From: Strigomonas culicis
Lineage: Eukaryota; Euglenozoa; Kinetoplastea; Trypanosomatida; Trypanosomatidae
Assembly: GCA_000482145.1 (NCBI GenBank)
Contig: AUXH01000044.1
Coordinates: 1-57,501, forward strand
Direction of reading: 5' to 3'
Length of the DNA stretch: 57,501 nt
Shown piece after piece: positions 27,610-36,806 of the stretch. Within the stretch, counting starts at the first letter, position 1. Every line of letters begins with the position of its first letter. The position numbers were made by a program, and so were the translations under genes. A model generated the notes under the pieces. That model was not told where the DNA came from, made no database searches, and saw only the letters and a program-made list of their open reading frames with translations.

Positions 27610-29316
27610 CTACACGTCTATCGATACAATACCGTTGGCTGTCTCCGCCCACGATTCAGCAGCGCGCAGAAACGGTTTGGCCAAGCTGCTCAGCGACGTG
27701 CGGTCGCCGTGGCGGAGATCCATGAAGACGCTCATGAGCACCATGTCGCTCTCCGTGCTGATGCCGACACCACCACCCGCCATGTCCTTGCCCAGCAACG
27801 CGCCTTGCAGCAGCGTTTCGTAGAGCTCCAGCCTCGTGGCCGCGTCCGGCGGAAGGGCGTGGAGCAGCGCAGTGTACAGGTAAACACGCTCCGTGGTGTA
27901 GTCCACGGTCACGAGCAAGCTCACGGTGCTTTTCTGGCCGTGCGACTCGACGTCTATGACGCACGTGTTGTTTGAGGGATCAAATGAGAGGGGACTGTCA
28001 ATGTGAAAAATGCGGGCAATCTCCTGCAACGCGTCGACGGCACGTGTCTCCAGACTCAACTCCTCGTCGTCACGGCGCGCGTGACGGTGAGAGGACGAGG
28101 CACTCAGGTGCTCACGCTCCTTGGCAAAGGCCTCCGCTTGCTGCCGCAGTTGCGCCTGCAGCTCCTCCACCTGGCAGCGCAGTCCGCGAACCTCTTCGCC
28201 GCGCTCCTGCGCCTCGCGCGATCGGCAGTGGGACTCGCTCTCGAGCTCGCGCGTCAACTTTTGCTGCTCCGTTGCAAAACGGGCGCCCTCGGCCTTGACA
28301 CGGCGGCGCTCCTCCCGCAGGAGGTCCATCTCACGAACGAATTCCTCCTCCTTCAGAATCCACCTCTCCTCCTGCTCTGCAATGAGCTCTTCGTAGTGCG
28401 TCCGCATGCGCTCCATCTCGCCTCGCATCGTCTGCAGCTTCTCCTGAAGTCGTGCGTCCCCGTCGTTGTTGGCCAAGCGCCGCTCCGCGCTCTTCAGGTG
28501 CTGGGAGAGAATACGGTTTTCTTTTCTCAACGTGGCGTTTTCGTCTCTCAAGGAGGCGCTGTCGTCCTGCAGCGCCACGGTGGCGGTGCGGCCGTCGGGA
28601 CTGCTCTCGCTCCACGCGCGCCGCGACGGGCTGCTGGACGGCAGCCGCTCCTGCTGGTCCGAGGGCCGCTGCAGGTGCGGGCTGTCATCGCTGCGGTCCT
28701 CTTCCCGACTCTGATTGACACTTCTCTCACCGCTCTTGTCCCACTCGCCGCCGGTGCGGTCCCGCTCATCGGGAGAGCCAGCGCCTGCCGCCTGATTCTC
28801 CTTGTTGCCGCTGTGTATCGCGGCGGAGAGACCCCGCGCAGCTGCGAGTCGCTGCGCGTCTTTGTGCTGCACCTGGGCGGCCTCATTCTGCGACAGGTGG
28901 GCGAGGCGCTCCGTCGACCGATTGCCGACGGAAGGCTGCGCGTCCGCGAGCGTCGGCCTTCCACTGACGCACTCCATCGAGCACGACAGACTGCAGCTGC
29001 TTGTGCAGCCGTCGACGCTGGGAGCAACGTGCACGTCTCTCGCGGCGGAGGGGGATGTGCTCTTGCCGTGGGCAAAGGTTTTCTTCTGCAGGAACAGGAT
29101 GGATCCATCGACCAAACCGATGTCCTTCCCGCTGAGTTCATCGGTGAGCACCTTACCGGTGAAGGTGACGACCTGCTCGTCGAAGGGCACGTGCGCCGCC
29201 TTCTCCAGGTAGCGCTTGATCTTTTTGGTGCCCAGGGTATCGAGGTTGCCCCGCTTCACTACCAACTTATACTTGAATCCATCCACATCGGATAGCACGT
29301 AGACACACTTTTCCAT
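27610..29316 (-). CDS. Ubiquitin-like domain, coiled coil and CesT-like C-terminal domain fusion
   Basis: 568 aa from the ATG at 29316; a longer frame to 29478 crosses a strong acceptor (AG at 29339-29340 after a T-rich tract). Residues 1-77 look ubiquitin-like: beta-hairpin KCVYVLSDVDGFKYKLVV, helix KKIKRYLEKAA, then QVVTFTGKVLTDELSGKDIGLVDGS, matching the order of ubiquitin strands 3-5. There is no C-terminal GG processing site. Residues 80-270 are low-complexity; about 275-410 form a long coiled coil. Residues 422-568 match the CesT/Tir type III secretion chaperone fold: SPLSFD, VSLLVTVD, LYTALLHALP, LYETLLQGALLG, GGGVGISTESDMVLMSVFM. Kinetoplastids are known to have CesT-like proteins. 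The role is unknown; a scaffold or chaperone is likely. Confidence 0.75.
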   Translation of the reverse strand: MEKCVYVLSDVDGFKYKLVVKRGNLDTLGTKKIKRYLEKAAHVPFDEQVVTFTGKVLTDELSGKDIGLVDGSILFLQKKTFAHGKSTSPSAARDVHVAPSVDGCTSSCSLSCSMECVSGRPTLADAQPSVGNRSTERLAHLSQNEAAQVQHKDAQRLAAARGLSAAIHSGNKENQAAGAGSPDERDRTGGEWDKSGERSVNQSREEDRSDDSPHLQRPSDQQERLPSSSPSRRAWSESSPDGRTATVALQDDSASLRDENATLRKENRILSQHLKSAERRLANNDGDARLQEKLQTMRGEMERMRTHYEELIAEQEERWILKEEEFVREMDLLREERRRVKAEGARFATEQQKLTRELESESHCRSREAQERGEEVRGLRCQVEELQAQLRQQAEAFAKEREHLSASSSHRHARRDDEELSLETRAVDALQEIARIFHIDSPLSFDPSNNTCVIDVESHGQKSTVSLLVTVDYTTERVYLYTALLHALPPDAATRLELYETLLQGALLGKDMAGGGVGISTESDMVLMSVFMDLRHGDRTSLSSLAKPFLRAAESWAETANGIVSIDV

Positions 29317-29719
29317 TGCGCAAGTCAAACGGAGAAATCTAAAAAAAACAACAACAAAAAAGAGCCAGTTACCTCGGATCTTTTGACCTTTCAGTGACAG
29401 TGCATGTACAAAGAAAAAGTAGTAGTAAAGGGGAGAAGAGAAACTGCACAGACGTACGTACCCATCAATGGCATTCATGTTCTACACGGTGTGTCATGTG
29501 TTTCCCTCCACTGTCAACAACAAAAACAAAAAAAAAGAACATTTTTCGGTGTTTGTATGTAGGCAAGCATAGTATACAGCAAATGAAGCGCAAGTAGAGG
29601 CAGCTACCCCTCCCATCTTGCACACATTTTTTCCTTTTCCTATTTTACATTATTGGAACAGAAGAAGCATTATTTCGTACATGTGCAATACATCCCACAC
29701 TAAATCCGCTGTGTGAGTG
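29317..29719. other. Intergenic region with strong splice acceptor
   Basis: On the minus strand a T-rich tract (29366 to 29341) ends in TTTTTTTAG at 29339-29340, 22 bases before the ATG at 29316. The rest is AT-rich 3' UTR-like sequence. Confidence 0.65.
29339..29366 (-). promoter_or_regulatory. Predicted trans-splice acceptor of the Ubl/CesT gene
   Basis: A T-run interrupted by G, immediately followed by AG at 29340-29339 on the minus strand, is the clearest acceptor in the window and fixes the start at 29316. Confidence 0.65.
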
Positions 29720-31525
29720 TCAGATTTCTCCATCGGCCTGCGTTAAAAAGACGGTGCTCCGTGGCGCGCGTGCACTCGACGTGTGGGGGAGCGCCTTTTG
29801 CTTGACCGACTTGGTAAGGTAATCCACTGCCTTTATGGCGTCGTCAGCTGTGGTTCCCTCGACATCCTCGTCCATGTGGAATCCCCACTGCTCGTCGTAC
29901 GCGGGGCTGCACTGCTTCAGCACGTAGCGCGCGCCCATGCAGAGCTGGAGGCCGACCACGAGACTCGCAACCCCTTTGACCCCCATTCCAATCTGAAGGA
30001 ACGAAAGACGCTCGATTGTGCAGTCGTAGGCTAAGGAGCGCGCGCGCGGAAAGGTGGGACTCTTCCCAGACGGCGCGCGCTGGCTGAAAAGCCGGCCGTC
30101 CGTCACCGAGTCGTAGAGACAGCTGTCGATGAACCCCAGCGAGCAGAAGGCGAAGAGCGGCTCCACGACGGTGTGGATGCGCTTGAAAATGCCGCTCAGG
30201 AAGATCTGCTTCCACTCCGCATGGAACGCCACATTCGGACTCCAGTTGTAGTCCATTTCGTTGATGAAGAGAAGCGCGCGCTGCAGCTTGACGCGCACGC
30301 CGCGCTCCATCATGAAGAGCCGCGCGCGGCGCAGTGGGAACCTGCAGGCGAGCACGGCCGTCAGCCCGCGCTCGATGTCGTCGAGGAGCGAGGTCAGATG
30401 CAGCTCCGCCGTCTCGCGCAGGATCCAGAAGGAGTCGTACTCCTCCGTCTTGCTCTCCAGCGACAACAGCAGCGCGGAGAAGCTCTCCGTGCCGCCAAGC
30501 AGGCGCACGCAGCGGGCGAGCAGATCCACGCGCACCCGCGCCTCCTTCTCGTTCTGCGCGATCATGGTCCGTAGGAAGGCCACCGTGTAATGAATGACCC
30601 ACTGCGCCGCGTGCGTCACCGTGAGGACCTGGTACGCAACGGGGAAAACGTTGTTGCGCACAAACGCGAGCACCTCCTCCGCCCCCTCCAAAAGAGGAGG
30701 GTGCTCCTCGTGCTCCTTCTGCTGCCTGCGCCGCTGCTCCACGTCAAAGCTCGGCGGGTCGCGCGTGTGCATGGGCAGCGCTACCCTCTCGTCGAGGCGG
30801 CCGCGCTCCACCGCGGCGAGCGCGACGCGCAGCGTGTCGTGCACCTCGTCGAACGTGAAGGGCGCGCAGACCCGGTCCAGCTCCTGCTCGGAGGTGGTCA
30901 GGTTGTCCTCAATCTCGCGGCGGGCCTCGCTGAGCAGACTCACCGGGTTGAGCGTCATGCGCAGCTTGTCCGTGAGCGGCTTCTCGGCCTCGTCCTCCGC
31001 GCCCTTGCTGAGGCTCTGCGACTGCTCCGCGGCGTCTTCGCCCAAGCGGCCGCGCTTCTCCACGGTGATGATGGAGGACGCGTAGAGCGTCGACGCGCCC
31101 TTGCTGCTGCCGATGGGCGTGATCTCCGTGTCCTGGGCCTGCGTGGAGACGCCCAGGGTAATATCCAGTTCCTGGTAGAGGAGGGCATCCTTCTCCTTGA
31201 TGGGCTCCAGCACCTTGTTGGGGTGGTAGAGCCCCTGCCGCAGGGACTGCTCGGCGGCGCCACCGAGCCCCTTACCGAGGACGAGGTGCTCTACTTGCCG
31301 CGTCTTACGCTGCTGCTGCTGACGCTCGTGAAAGGCCTTGCGGAGGTGCTCATCAAACATCTCCTTCTCGTGGGCCTGGAAGACGTCCAGCTTTGGGCGA
31401 TCCGCCTTGGGCGCCGCGCCGTCGGGAGCGGCCGGCTTCGCCTCACCGTCGCTGTCGCGGCGGATCGCAGGAAGCGGCGGCAGCGACGACGGCCGCGAGG
31501 GTATGGGACTCCGCTGCGGATCCAT
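29720..31525 (-). CDS. Helical protein of unknown function
   Basis: 601 aa from the ATG at 31525; the open frame runs a few codons further to 31537 but begins there with TTG. The N-terminal 250 residues are polar with charged helices (HEKEMFDEHLRKAFHERQQQQ). From about 285 on the protein is folded and helical, with well-spaced hydrophobic helices (VFPVAYQVLTVTHAAQWVIHY, LFAFCSLGFIDSC, VKGVASLVVGLQLCMGARYVL). The last of these could be a membrane-associated helix, but no clear TM signature is present. I do not recognise a domain. Confidence 0.7.
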   Translation of the reverse strand: MDPQRSPIPSRPSSLPPLPAIRRDSDGEAKPAAPDGAAPKADRPKLDVFQAHEKEMFDEHLRKAFHERQQQQRKTRQVEHLVLGKGLGGAAEQSLRQGLYHPNKVLEPIKEKDALLYQELDITLGVSTQAQDTEITPIGSSKGASTLYASSIITVEKRGRLGEDAAEQSQSLSKGAEDEAEKPLTDKLRMTLNPVSLLSEARREIEDNLTTSEQELDRVCAPFTFDEVHDTLRVALAAVERGRLDERVALPMHTRDPPSFDVEQRRRQQKEHEEHPPLLEGAEEVLAFVRNNVFPVAYQVLTVTHAAQWVIHYTVAFLRTMIAQNEKEARVRVDLLARCVRLLGGTESFSALLLSLESKTEEYDSFWILRETAELHLTSLLDDIERGLTAVLACRFPLRRARLFMMERGVRVKLQRALLFINEMDYNWSPNVAFHAEWKQIFLSGIFKRIHTVVEPLFAFCSLGFIDSCLYDSVTDGRLFSQRAPSGKSPTFPRARSLAYDCTIERLSFLQIGMGVKGVASLVVGLQLCMGARYVLKQCSPAYDEQWGFHMDEDVEGTTADDAIKAVDYLTKSVKQKALPHTSSARAPRSTVFLTQADGEI

Positions 31526-31781
31526 CACGCACAGCAAGAGTGACTATCAATACAAAGGGGAAAAAAAAACAGAATCCAATACAGTAACTATTGTGAACTA
31601 CGGCAAGAGAGAGATAGGAAAAAGATGCGGGGCTACTCAGACACAAAGAGAGGAACTCAGCGGTGGCACTTCTCTACGCACAAAACCAGATAATGAAGAA
31701 AAAAAGAAGAAAAAAAAATAGTACAATGAAGAAAAATGAGATGCATACATTAACTATGTGAAGAAACAAGGAGTGATGAAC

Positions 31782-33110
31782 TTAAAACGTCAAGTCCTTG
31801 GTCAAGAGGAACCAGATGACCAACAGCAGAACCATTACGACAACCGTGATCCCAGCAAAGCTGACTTCTTCAGAGACGTCCAGCAGCACCCTTTCTCCCA
31901 GCTGAATAGCAAAGAGGAAAAGATCTTCTTTCTCCGAGAGAGCCGAGGCGATGGTCCCAGTGGGCTGAACCGTCTCCACTGCTACATGCGCTGCTCTCCT
32001 TTCCTTTACAAAGCGCGTGTTAAGGTACAGAAAGTTCTGCTGGCAGTTGGGGCTCTTGATCCCCTTCAGCGGTGGCGCGTTCTTGTCCAGCTCCACGTAA
32101 CACGTGAGGCGCTGCGGACGGCACGGGGCACAGTAGAACGAATATGGCACGTACACGGTACTACCCTGCAGCTGATCGATCCGGCACCGCCACGTCACCT
32201 CCACATCGATCCACTCGCTGCCCTCCGCCGACGACTTCGCCTCCTTCCCCTCTCCGCTTTGCTGCAGGATGGACTCCATGTGCACAGGATCCACAATGTA
32301 GTAGTACAACAGCGGCTTCACCTTTGAGGCCTTCCCCGTCTTCGCCTTTTCGTCGCCAGTCGACTGTGCCGTCGCTGGGGAGGAGGCATCCGTCTTTTCT
32401 TCCGCGACACCTTCTCCGCTCTCCTCCGCCTCCTGTGGAGCCGAAGACGGGGACGCGTCCGTGTCGTCCATCTCATCCTCCACGTCGCTTGTTTCAGCCA
32501 GGAACGCCGCCTTCTCGGTGGCGGGGATGAGCCGGCCATCGCGGCGCCGCGCGCGGACCACTTCACCGAAGACAGGGATCTGATTGATCTGAACTTGAAA
32601 AGACTCTACTCTGGGCCCACACTCGCTGAAGGGGAAGAAGAAGCTGTGCCACGGCGGGATGTGCGGCGCCGCTGGCGTCTCCTCGTCCGCGGCGTGCTCA
32701 CTGTCCCCCTCTTCACTGCCCGCAGCGGGCGCCGGCGGCCGCGGAAAGCGCATGAGCACTTGGTACGCGGTCGTGCGACGCGTCGTCTTTATGTGCACCG
32801 CACAGCTCTCGCAGTCCAACGGGACCGCGTTACTAACGGACAGGTACGAGAAGTGATCGATGAACTCGCGCCCGGAAAGGAGCTGCTGGTCTATTTTGGC
32901 TTTCAGTGCCTCGTACCCCTCTTGGGTCGGTGGCGCTGCCACTGGGTCTTCAGTGGTGGCGGATGTGTCTGTCGGCATTTCATTCGTGATTTGGTAGTGC
33001 ATTTGGTAAAGTCCGCACAGTGGAGGGACCTCAAATTTCATTTTTTCTGCGCGAACCGCTTGTCTATTCGTTTGCGCGGCATCGTCCAGATTCTTCTGAA
33101 AGGGCCACAT
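31782..33110 (-). CDS. Tail-anchored membrane protein of unknown function
   Basis: 442 aa from the ATG at 33110; the frame extends to 33119 but that codon is GTG. The C-terminus carries one strong hydrophobic helix (AGITVVVMVLLLVIWFLL) followed by TKDLTF, so the bulk faces the cytosol. The soluble part is beta-rich, with Cys motifs CESC and CAPC, and is interrupted by an acidic, low-complexity insert (about 215-260: EDEMDDTD and following). Phrases such as FSYLSVSNAVPLDCESCAVHI and ITWRC-type strands suggest beta-sandwich domains of Ig or MSP type, but I cannot name a family. There is no signal peptide. Confidence 0.7.
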   Translation of the reverse strand: MWPFQKNLDDAAQTNRQAVRAEKMKFEVPPLCGLYQMHYQITNEMPTDTSATTEDPVAAPPTQEGYEALKAKIDQQLLSGREFIDHFSYLSVSNAVPLDCESCAVHIKTTRRTTAYQVLMRFPRPPAPAAGSEEGDSEHAADEETPAAPHIPPWHSFFFPFSECGPRVESFQVQINQIPVFGEVVRARRRDGRLIPATEKAAFLAETSDVEDEMDDTDASPSSAPQEAEESGEGVAEEKTDASSPATAQSTGDEKAKTGKASKVKPLLYYYIVDPVHMESILQQSGEGKEAKSSAEGSEWIDVEVTWRCRIDQLQGSTVYVPYSFYCAPCRPQRLTCYVELDKNAPPLKGIKSPNCQQNFLYLNTRFVKERRAAHVAVETVQPTGTIASALSEKEDLFLFAIQLGERVLLDVSEEVSFAGITVVVMVLLLVIWFLLTKDLTF

Positions 33111-33374
33111 GCGCTCCACGAATCAGGTAGGTCAACTAATAAGAGTGTAAAAACCGAAAAGAAGTGTTCTCGTCAAATAAACAATCTATGTATATATAGT
33201 AATAATTGCTGTTTAATAACGACGCAAAGCGAAAGAGAGAGAGAGGAGGGGGAAGCACACAGTATTTGACATTGCCAGTATCTGCATCGGTGAATACATA
33301 GTGTTAAAGCATACGTCGATTCACAAGGATCCATCGTTTTGTTGTTGTATTTATTGTTTCTGTCATTAAACACT
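33111..33374. other. Short spacer between zinc-knuckle and tail-anchored genes
   Basis: AT-rich spacer with a GA-rich plus-strand tract (33227-33253), a likely pyrimidine tract on the transcribed strand. No gene seen. Confidence 0.55.
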
Positions 33375-34232
33375 TTAATCGCGACCACTGCTGCTTGATG
33401 TATCACTGTCGCTGGCGCTGTCGCTACCGCTGGAGCTGGACTCGTCGCTGAACGAGCTGCTGTCTTCGTCCGAGCTGGTGTCACCATCCTCTCTAGACAC
33501 GGGCCGCGGCGCATGACACTTCAAGCACTCGTTGTACTCCGCTGGTATCATGAGCTGACAGCTCGGGCAGTACCATAAAACAATATCTATTTCGTGGGAG
33601 GGTGGGTTCCACTGCACCTCCTTTGGGTCTGCGTAGTTCACGTAGAAGACGTGTCGACTGAGCGGGTCGAGGAACTCGTGCCACTCCTCCGCCTTATGGT
33701 TGTACACACAGTCCTTCGTGTCGTGCACCCCGCCGCACTCGCGGCAGTGGTACTTGTGCCTCGTGCAGTCGGCCACCCGGTGCCCGCGCTGGCCGCACTG
33801 GCAGCAGCCCTTCTGCGCGTCCATGAGGGGGTAGTCCTCCGGCCGGCCGCGCAGCCGCGCGCAGTCCGTCGTCCAGTGATTGCTGCTGCAGATGTGGCAG
33901 CAGAAGCTGCGCGGCAGGTGCGGCACGCCGCGGGCGCGGCCGCGCTGCTCTCGCCGGCGCGAGCCCTTCTCTGTGTACTTGCCGCGCTTGGGGTCGTCGC
34001 GCGCCGAGCGACGGTGCCGCTCCTCGTCGCGGCCGCGCTCGGCCCTATCCCGCCGGTCGCTGTGGCTGCGGTAGCCGTCGTGGCCCCGGCGGTCGTCACT
34101 GCGCCGACGCTCGCGGTCGCGGTCGCTCCTATAGTCGCGCGCTCTGTCGCGGTCGCGGTCATCGTAGCGGCTGGAGCCATGCGCCTCGCGGCGCGGTGCG
34201 CGCCGTCGCGCGGGCCGCTGCTTCTTACCCAT
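33375..34232 (-). CDS. RNA-binding protein with RD/RE region, three zinc knuckles, WW and RanBP2-type zinc finger
   Basis: 285 aa from the ATG at 34232; the longer frame to 34418 translates UTR-like sequence. Residues 20-100 are Arg/Asp/Ser-rich (RD-type), like splicing factors. Three knuckle motifs follow: C112-C115-H119-C124, C143-C146-H151-C156 (perfect CCHC) and C163-C166-H170-C175. A WW-type module spans about 184-211 (W184, then YVNYADPKEVQWNPP with W208 and P210). A RanBP2-like finger spans W220, C222, C225, C236, C239. The tail is Ser/Asp-rich. By domain content this is probably nuclear and linked to pre-mRNA splicing or 3' processing (compare SF1, PRP40 and ZRANB2), but no KH or FF domain is present, so it is not any of these by simple orthology. 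Confidence 0.8.
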   Translation of the reverse strand: MGKKQRPARRRAPRREAHGSSRYDDRDRDRARDYRSDRDRERRRSDDRRGHDGYRSHSDRRDRAERGRDEERHRRSARDDPKRGKYTEKGSRRREQRGRARGVPHLPRSFCCHICSSNHWTTDCARLRGRPEDYPLMDAQKGCCQCGQRGHRVADCTRHKYHCRECGGVHDTKDCVYNHKAEEWHEFLDPLSRHVFYVNYADPKEVQWNPPSHEIDIVLWYCPSCQLMIPAEYNECLKCHAPRPVSREDGDTSSDEDSSSFSDESSSSGSDSASDSDTSSSSGRD

Positions 34233-34582
34233 GCTGTTGTTGTGTTGTGTGGCGGTTGGTCTGTTCTTGCCACAGCCGAATGAGTAACCGCTGCAGCAGA
34301 CACCACCGTGTACAAACTTACTAATAAAACAGGAGCTTTTCGCATGTGGGGACAAAAGTAACAAGCATAAAGAGAAAGAAGAGTAAGGGAGCAGAGAAGG
34401 GAAAAAAAAATAAGTCATCGTGAAAACGAAAAAAGCAAGGTAGCAATGACAAATGGGATCAAAGCAGTGTTTTCTTTTTTCCTCTTGTTATTTAACTGCA
34501 AAAGAAAAAGTTTGTGGAATAGAGAGAATGATACAACACACCCCGTGTTCGCGGCGCGTTGAAACGGTACCACCCCCCCCTC
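34233..34582. other. Intergenic region, zinc-knuckle gene to SET-like gene
   Basis: AT-rich 3' UTR-like sequence of the SET-like gene plus the leader of the zinc-knuckle gene; A-rich plus-strand stretch near 34395-34440. No other feature. Confidence 0.55.
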
Positions 34583-35794
34583 CTACCACTGGGCTGGCCG
34601 CAAGAGATCACTCCCCTTGTCGATAATCTCCTGCGTGAGCTGGAGCTGGCGCCGCGCGACCGCCGAGGAGGCCATGTACTCGGACGGCGCCGTCCCGCAG
34701 GAGAGCCGCCACATCTGCTCCGCCTCGCTGTCCCGGTCGCAGACGGGCGCCATCGCCTGCAGGCACACCTCGTCGCCCGCGCGCAGCTCCCTGTCGCACA
34801 CAACGTAGATCCACCGCCCGCTGTGCTGGGCGCTAAAGTCGTAGCCGAACGTGTCCCGGAAGAAGGCCGCCATTTTGGCCGCCGACTTCTCGCGCGCGTT
34901 GCGGGCGATGACGTAGCTGTTCGTCTGCGTGCCGCCATGCGGGAAGAGATGCACGAGGGGGATGATGCCGATCGACTGCAGCGTGTGGATCTGCAGCGGC
35001 GTCGCGTGAGAGAGGCAGACGCTGACCGCCCACTGCAGCTCATCGCGCGAGAGCTTGTTCACGAGGGGCCCGCCGTTGATGTAATTGCGGATCATCTGGA
35101 GCAGCACGTCGGCCAGGCAGGGCTCCTCGGCGTCGAACACGACGCTTTCGTCGAAGTAGGGCGCGTTGGGGATCGTCTGCACCTTGGACAGCAGCGATGC
35201 AAAGGTGTGCCGCGGGTCCGTCAGTGGACTGCTCTTCGCGGTCACGAGGTCCGCGACGATCATCCCCAGCGCGGAGAAGAAGAACTGGCACACGTCCGCG
35301 TCCGAGTTGTCGCCCACGTTCATCTGATGGAACTCCTTCTCTCGTTGCTCGTCGAAGAGCGTGTTCTTTTCCATGATGTTGTTGTTGCTGTCCGAAGTGT
35401 AGGTCTCCTGGAAGCCGATGGCAAGGTGCTCCGGGATGGCTAGCAGCGGCGTGAGCCGCTCGACGGTGTCCGTCACGAAAAAGGCGTGCTGGCGGTAGGC
35501 GGAGCGCTGCCGCACCATCCGCAATGTCGGGTGGATAAACACCGAGCGGTCGTGGCACCACATGAGCAACTGATAAAAGTAATGGCGCTCTGAGAGAGAA
35601 GAGAGGTGAAGGGCATGCTCCTTGTACAGCCGCCGCCGGTGCATCGCATGCAGAACGAGTCTGTTCGCCAGATCATCTGCGACCGACTCAGCAGAGAGTG
35701 ACAGCTCCTTTTGCGCTTCGTCGGCGACCAGTGACGATTCCTTGTCAAAGCCATCTAGAAAGTGGTCATGGCTATTTGCGATAAGCGAATTCAT
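34583..35794 (-). CDS. SET-domain-like protein (SETD3/RuBisCO LSMT class), catalytic motifs degenerate
   Basis: 403 aa. The C-terminal half follows the LSMT/SETD3 pattern: LQWAVSVCLSHATPLQ (253-268), IIPLVHLFPHG (277-287), a strand RWIYVVCDRELRAGDEVCLQ (327-346), then SEAEQMWRLSCG. In active members the second motif ends in NH and the third in YxG; here the Asn is replaced by Pro (FPHG) and the catalytic Tyr position is Ala or absent (LQAMAP). The N-terminal half has RHAFFV-like SET strands and a long helical insert. By family it would methylate Lys or His of a non-histone protein, but the losses suggest weak or no catalysis. The family assignment is moderate. Confidence 0.6.
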   Translation of the reverse strand: MNSLIANSHDHFLDGFDKESSLVADEAQKELSLSAESVADDLANRLVLHAMHRRRLYKEHALHLSSLSERHYFYQLLMWCHDRSVFIHPTLRMVRQRSAYRQHAFFVTDTVERLTPLLAIPEHLAIGFQETYTSDSNNNIMEKNTLFDEQREKEFHQMNVGDNSDADVCQFFFSALGMIVADLVTAKSSPLTDPRHTFASLLSKVQTIPNAPYFDESVVFDAEEPCLADVLLQMIRNYINGGPLVNKLSRDELQWAVSVCLSHATPLQIHTLQSIGIIPLVHLFPHGGTQTNSYVIARNAREKSAAKMAAFFRDTFGYDFSAQHSGRWIYVVCDRELRAGDEVCLQAMAPVCDRDSEAEQMWRLSCGTAPSEYMASSAVARRQLQLTQEIIDKGSDLLRPAQW

Positions 35795-36376
35795 CTGTTG
35801 TGTATAGGATTGCTTCGCACTTCGTTTCTTCTACTTGAGAGAACGCACGTTGCGTCACATGCAAGGGCAAGGAAAAAGAGGCAGGAGAGGAACGTTGGAA
35901 GAAGAAAAGGATAACAACGAGCGTATCAGCAACCCTACATATTACGAGAGAAGAACCACAACGGGTAGCAACAGCGTAAGCTGATTTTTAAGAACAGTAT
36001 CTAAAACGGTGTTTACAATGCAGGCTTCTAGAAGAAGAAACATCATAAAGCAGCAGAGGTTCTTGGAACGGAATGGAGGTCAATGTGTAATGGGTCTTAG
36101 TTTATCAACCAATTGTGCGTTCCTGATGGACACACCATCTATACACCATGCACATACTCGCGTGCACACACACATAAAATAATAATAAATAGTATATCTC
36201 TCATCGCTTTGGTAGTGCAACTACGAATGGAAATCAGAAAACACTGCGTAGCAGATGATTGTAACAATGATACGGGTGTATAATTATTCTCGCTGCGCTT
36301 ACTTGCGCTCAGATGTTAAAGGAAAACATAACTTAACGCCCAGAAAAGCCAGCTAGCGTCCGTACGAAAGGAAAGG

Positions 36377-36442
36377 GCTTCTCCGTTTCACAAATCAACA
36401 CTCGACTCATTTGAAAGGGTCAGTGTCGGTTGGAGAAACGTC
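36377..36442 (-). ncRNA. H/ACA-like snoRNA candidate, copy A1
   Basis: On the minus strand this folds as a single hairpin of the trypanosomatid H/ACA type. The lower stem is CGTTTC (36440-36435) with GAAACG (36389-36384). The two pocket strands are eight bases each. The upper stem is ACACT/GAC with GTC/AGTGT and one bulged G. The box AGA (36382-36380) lies 15 bases from the upper stem, followed by three more bases. The 64-base core recurs at 36545-36608 with one difference, which falls in the apical loop. Trypanosomatid H/ACA RNAs are single hairpins with AGA in place of ACA and a 14-16 base pocket-to-box distance, so the fit is good. The target is unknown. Confidence 0.6.
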
Positions 36443-36542
36443 TTTCTGTCCAAGAAGATGAAGAGGGGAGTGACCAAAAAAAAAAAAAACTGTGGATTAT
36501 TATATCGAATAAAAGATCATGCATTGATTCGCGTTATGTTTT

Positions 36543-36608
36543 GGTTCTCCGTTTCACAAATCAACACTCGACTCATTTGAAAAGGTCAGTGTCGGTTGGA
36601 GAAACGTC
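36543..36608 (-). ncRNA. H/ACA-like snoRNA candidate, copy A2
   Basis: Second copy of the element at 36377-36442, 166 bases away. All stem and pocket bases are identical; only one base in the apical loop differs. The AGA box is kept, and the three bases after it differ from copy A1, as expected if the repeat ends there. Confidence 0.6.
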
Positions 36609-36678
36609 AGCAAACAGATAGAACGCGTACAGAAGTATCATATAGAGAAAAACTACACACAACAACCACAAAAAAAAA

Positions 36679-36768
36679 CCTCAGATCGGAGCGAAAGAGA
36701 AGGTTCAAACAGATTCATCAAGCTGTGAAGTAAGGTGTTAGTAGTAACGGATGTTCCTTTTCATCAGG
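36679..36768 (-). ncRNA. C/D-like snoRNA candidate, copy B1
   Basis: On the minus strand a C-like box CTGATGA (36767-36761) is followed 41 bases on by a C'-like TTGATGA (36721-36715) and then a D box CTGA (36684-36681), giving an RNA of about 90 bases. CC before the C box can pair with GG after the D box, and sequence identity with copy B2 stops right after that GG. Weak points: the first base of the C box is C rather than purine, the terminal stem is only 2-3 bp, and I see no good D' box. Confidence 0.4.
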
Positions 36769-36806
36769 TGGTTGCATACGAAGCGTCACACAAAACCAAA
36801 AGTGTA

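Noticed and set aside
31782..33119. Upstream non-ATG starts at 33119 (GTG), 31537 (TTG) and 18390 (GTG)
   Set aside because: Trypanosomatid nuclear genes start at ATG; the first suitable ATGs (33110, 31525, 18300) were used instead.
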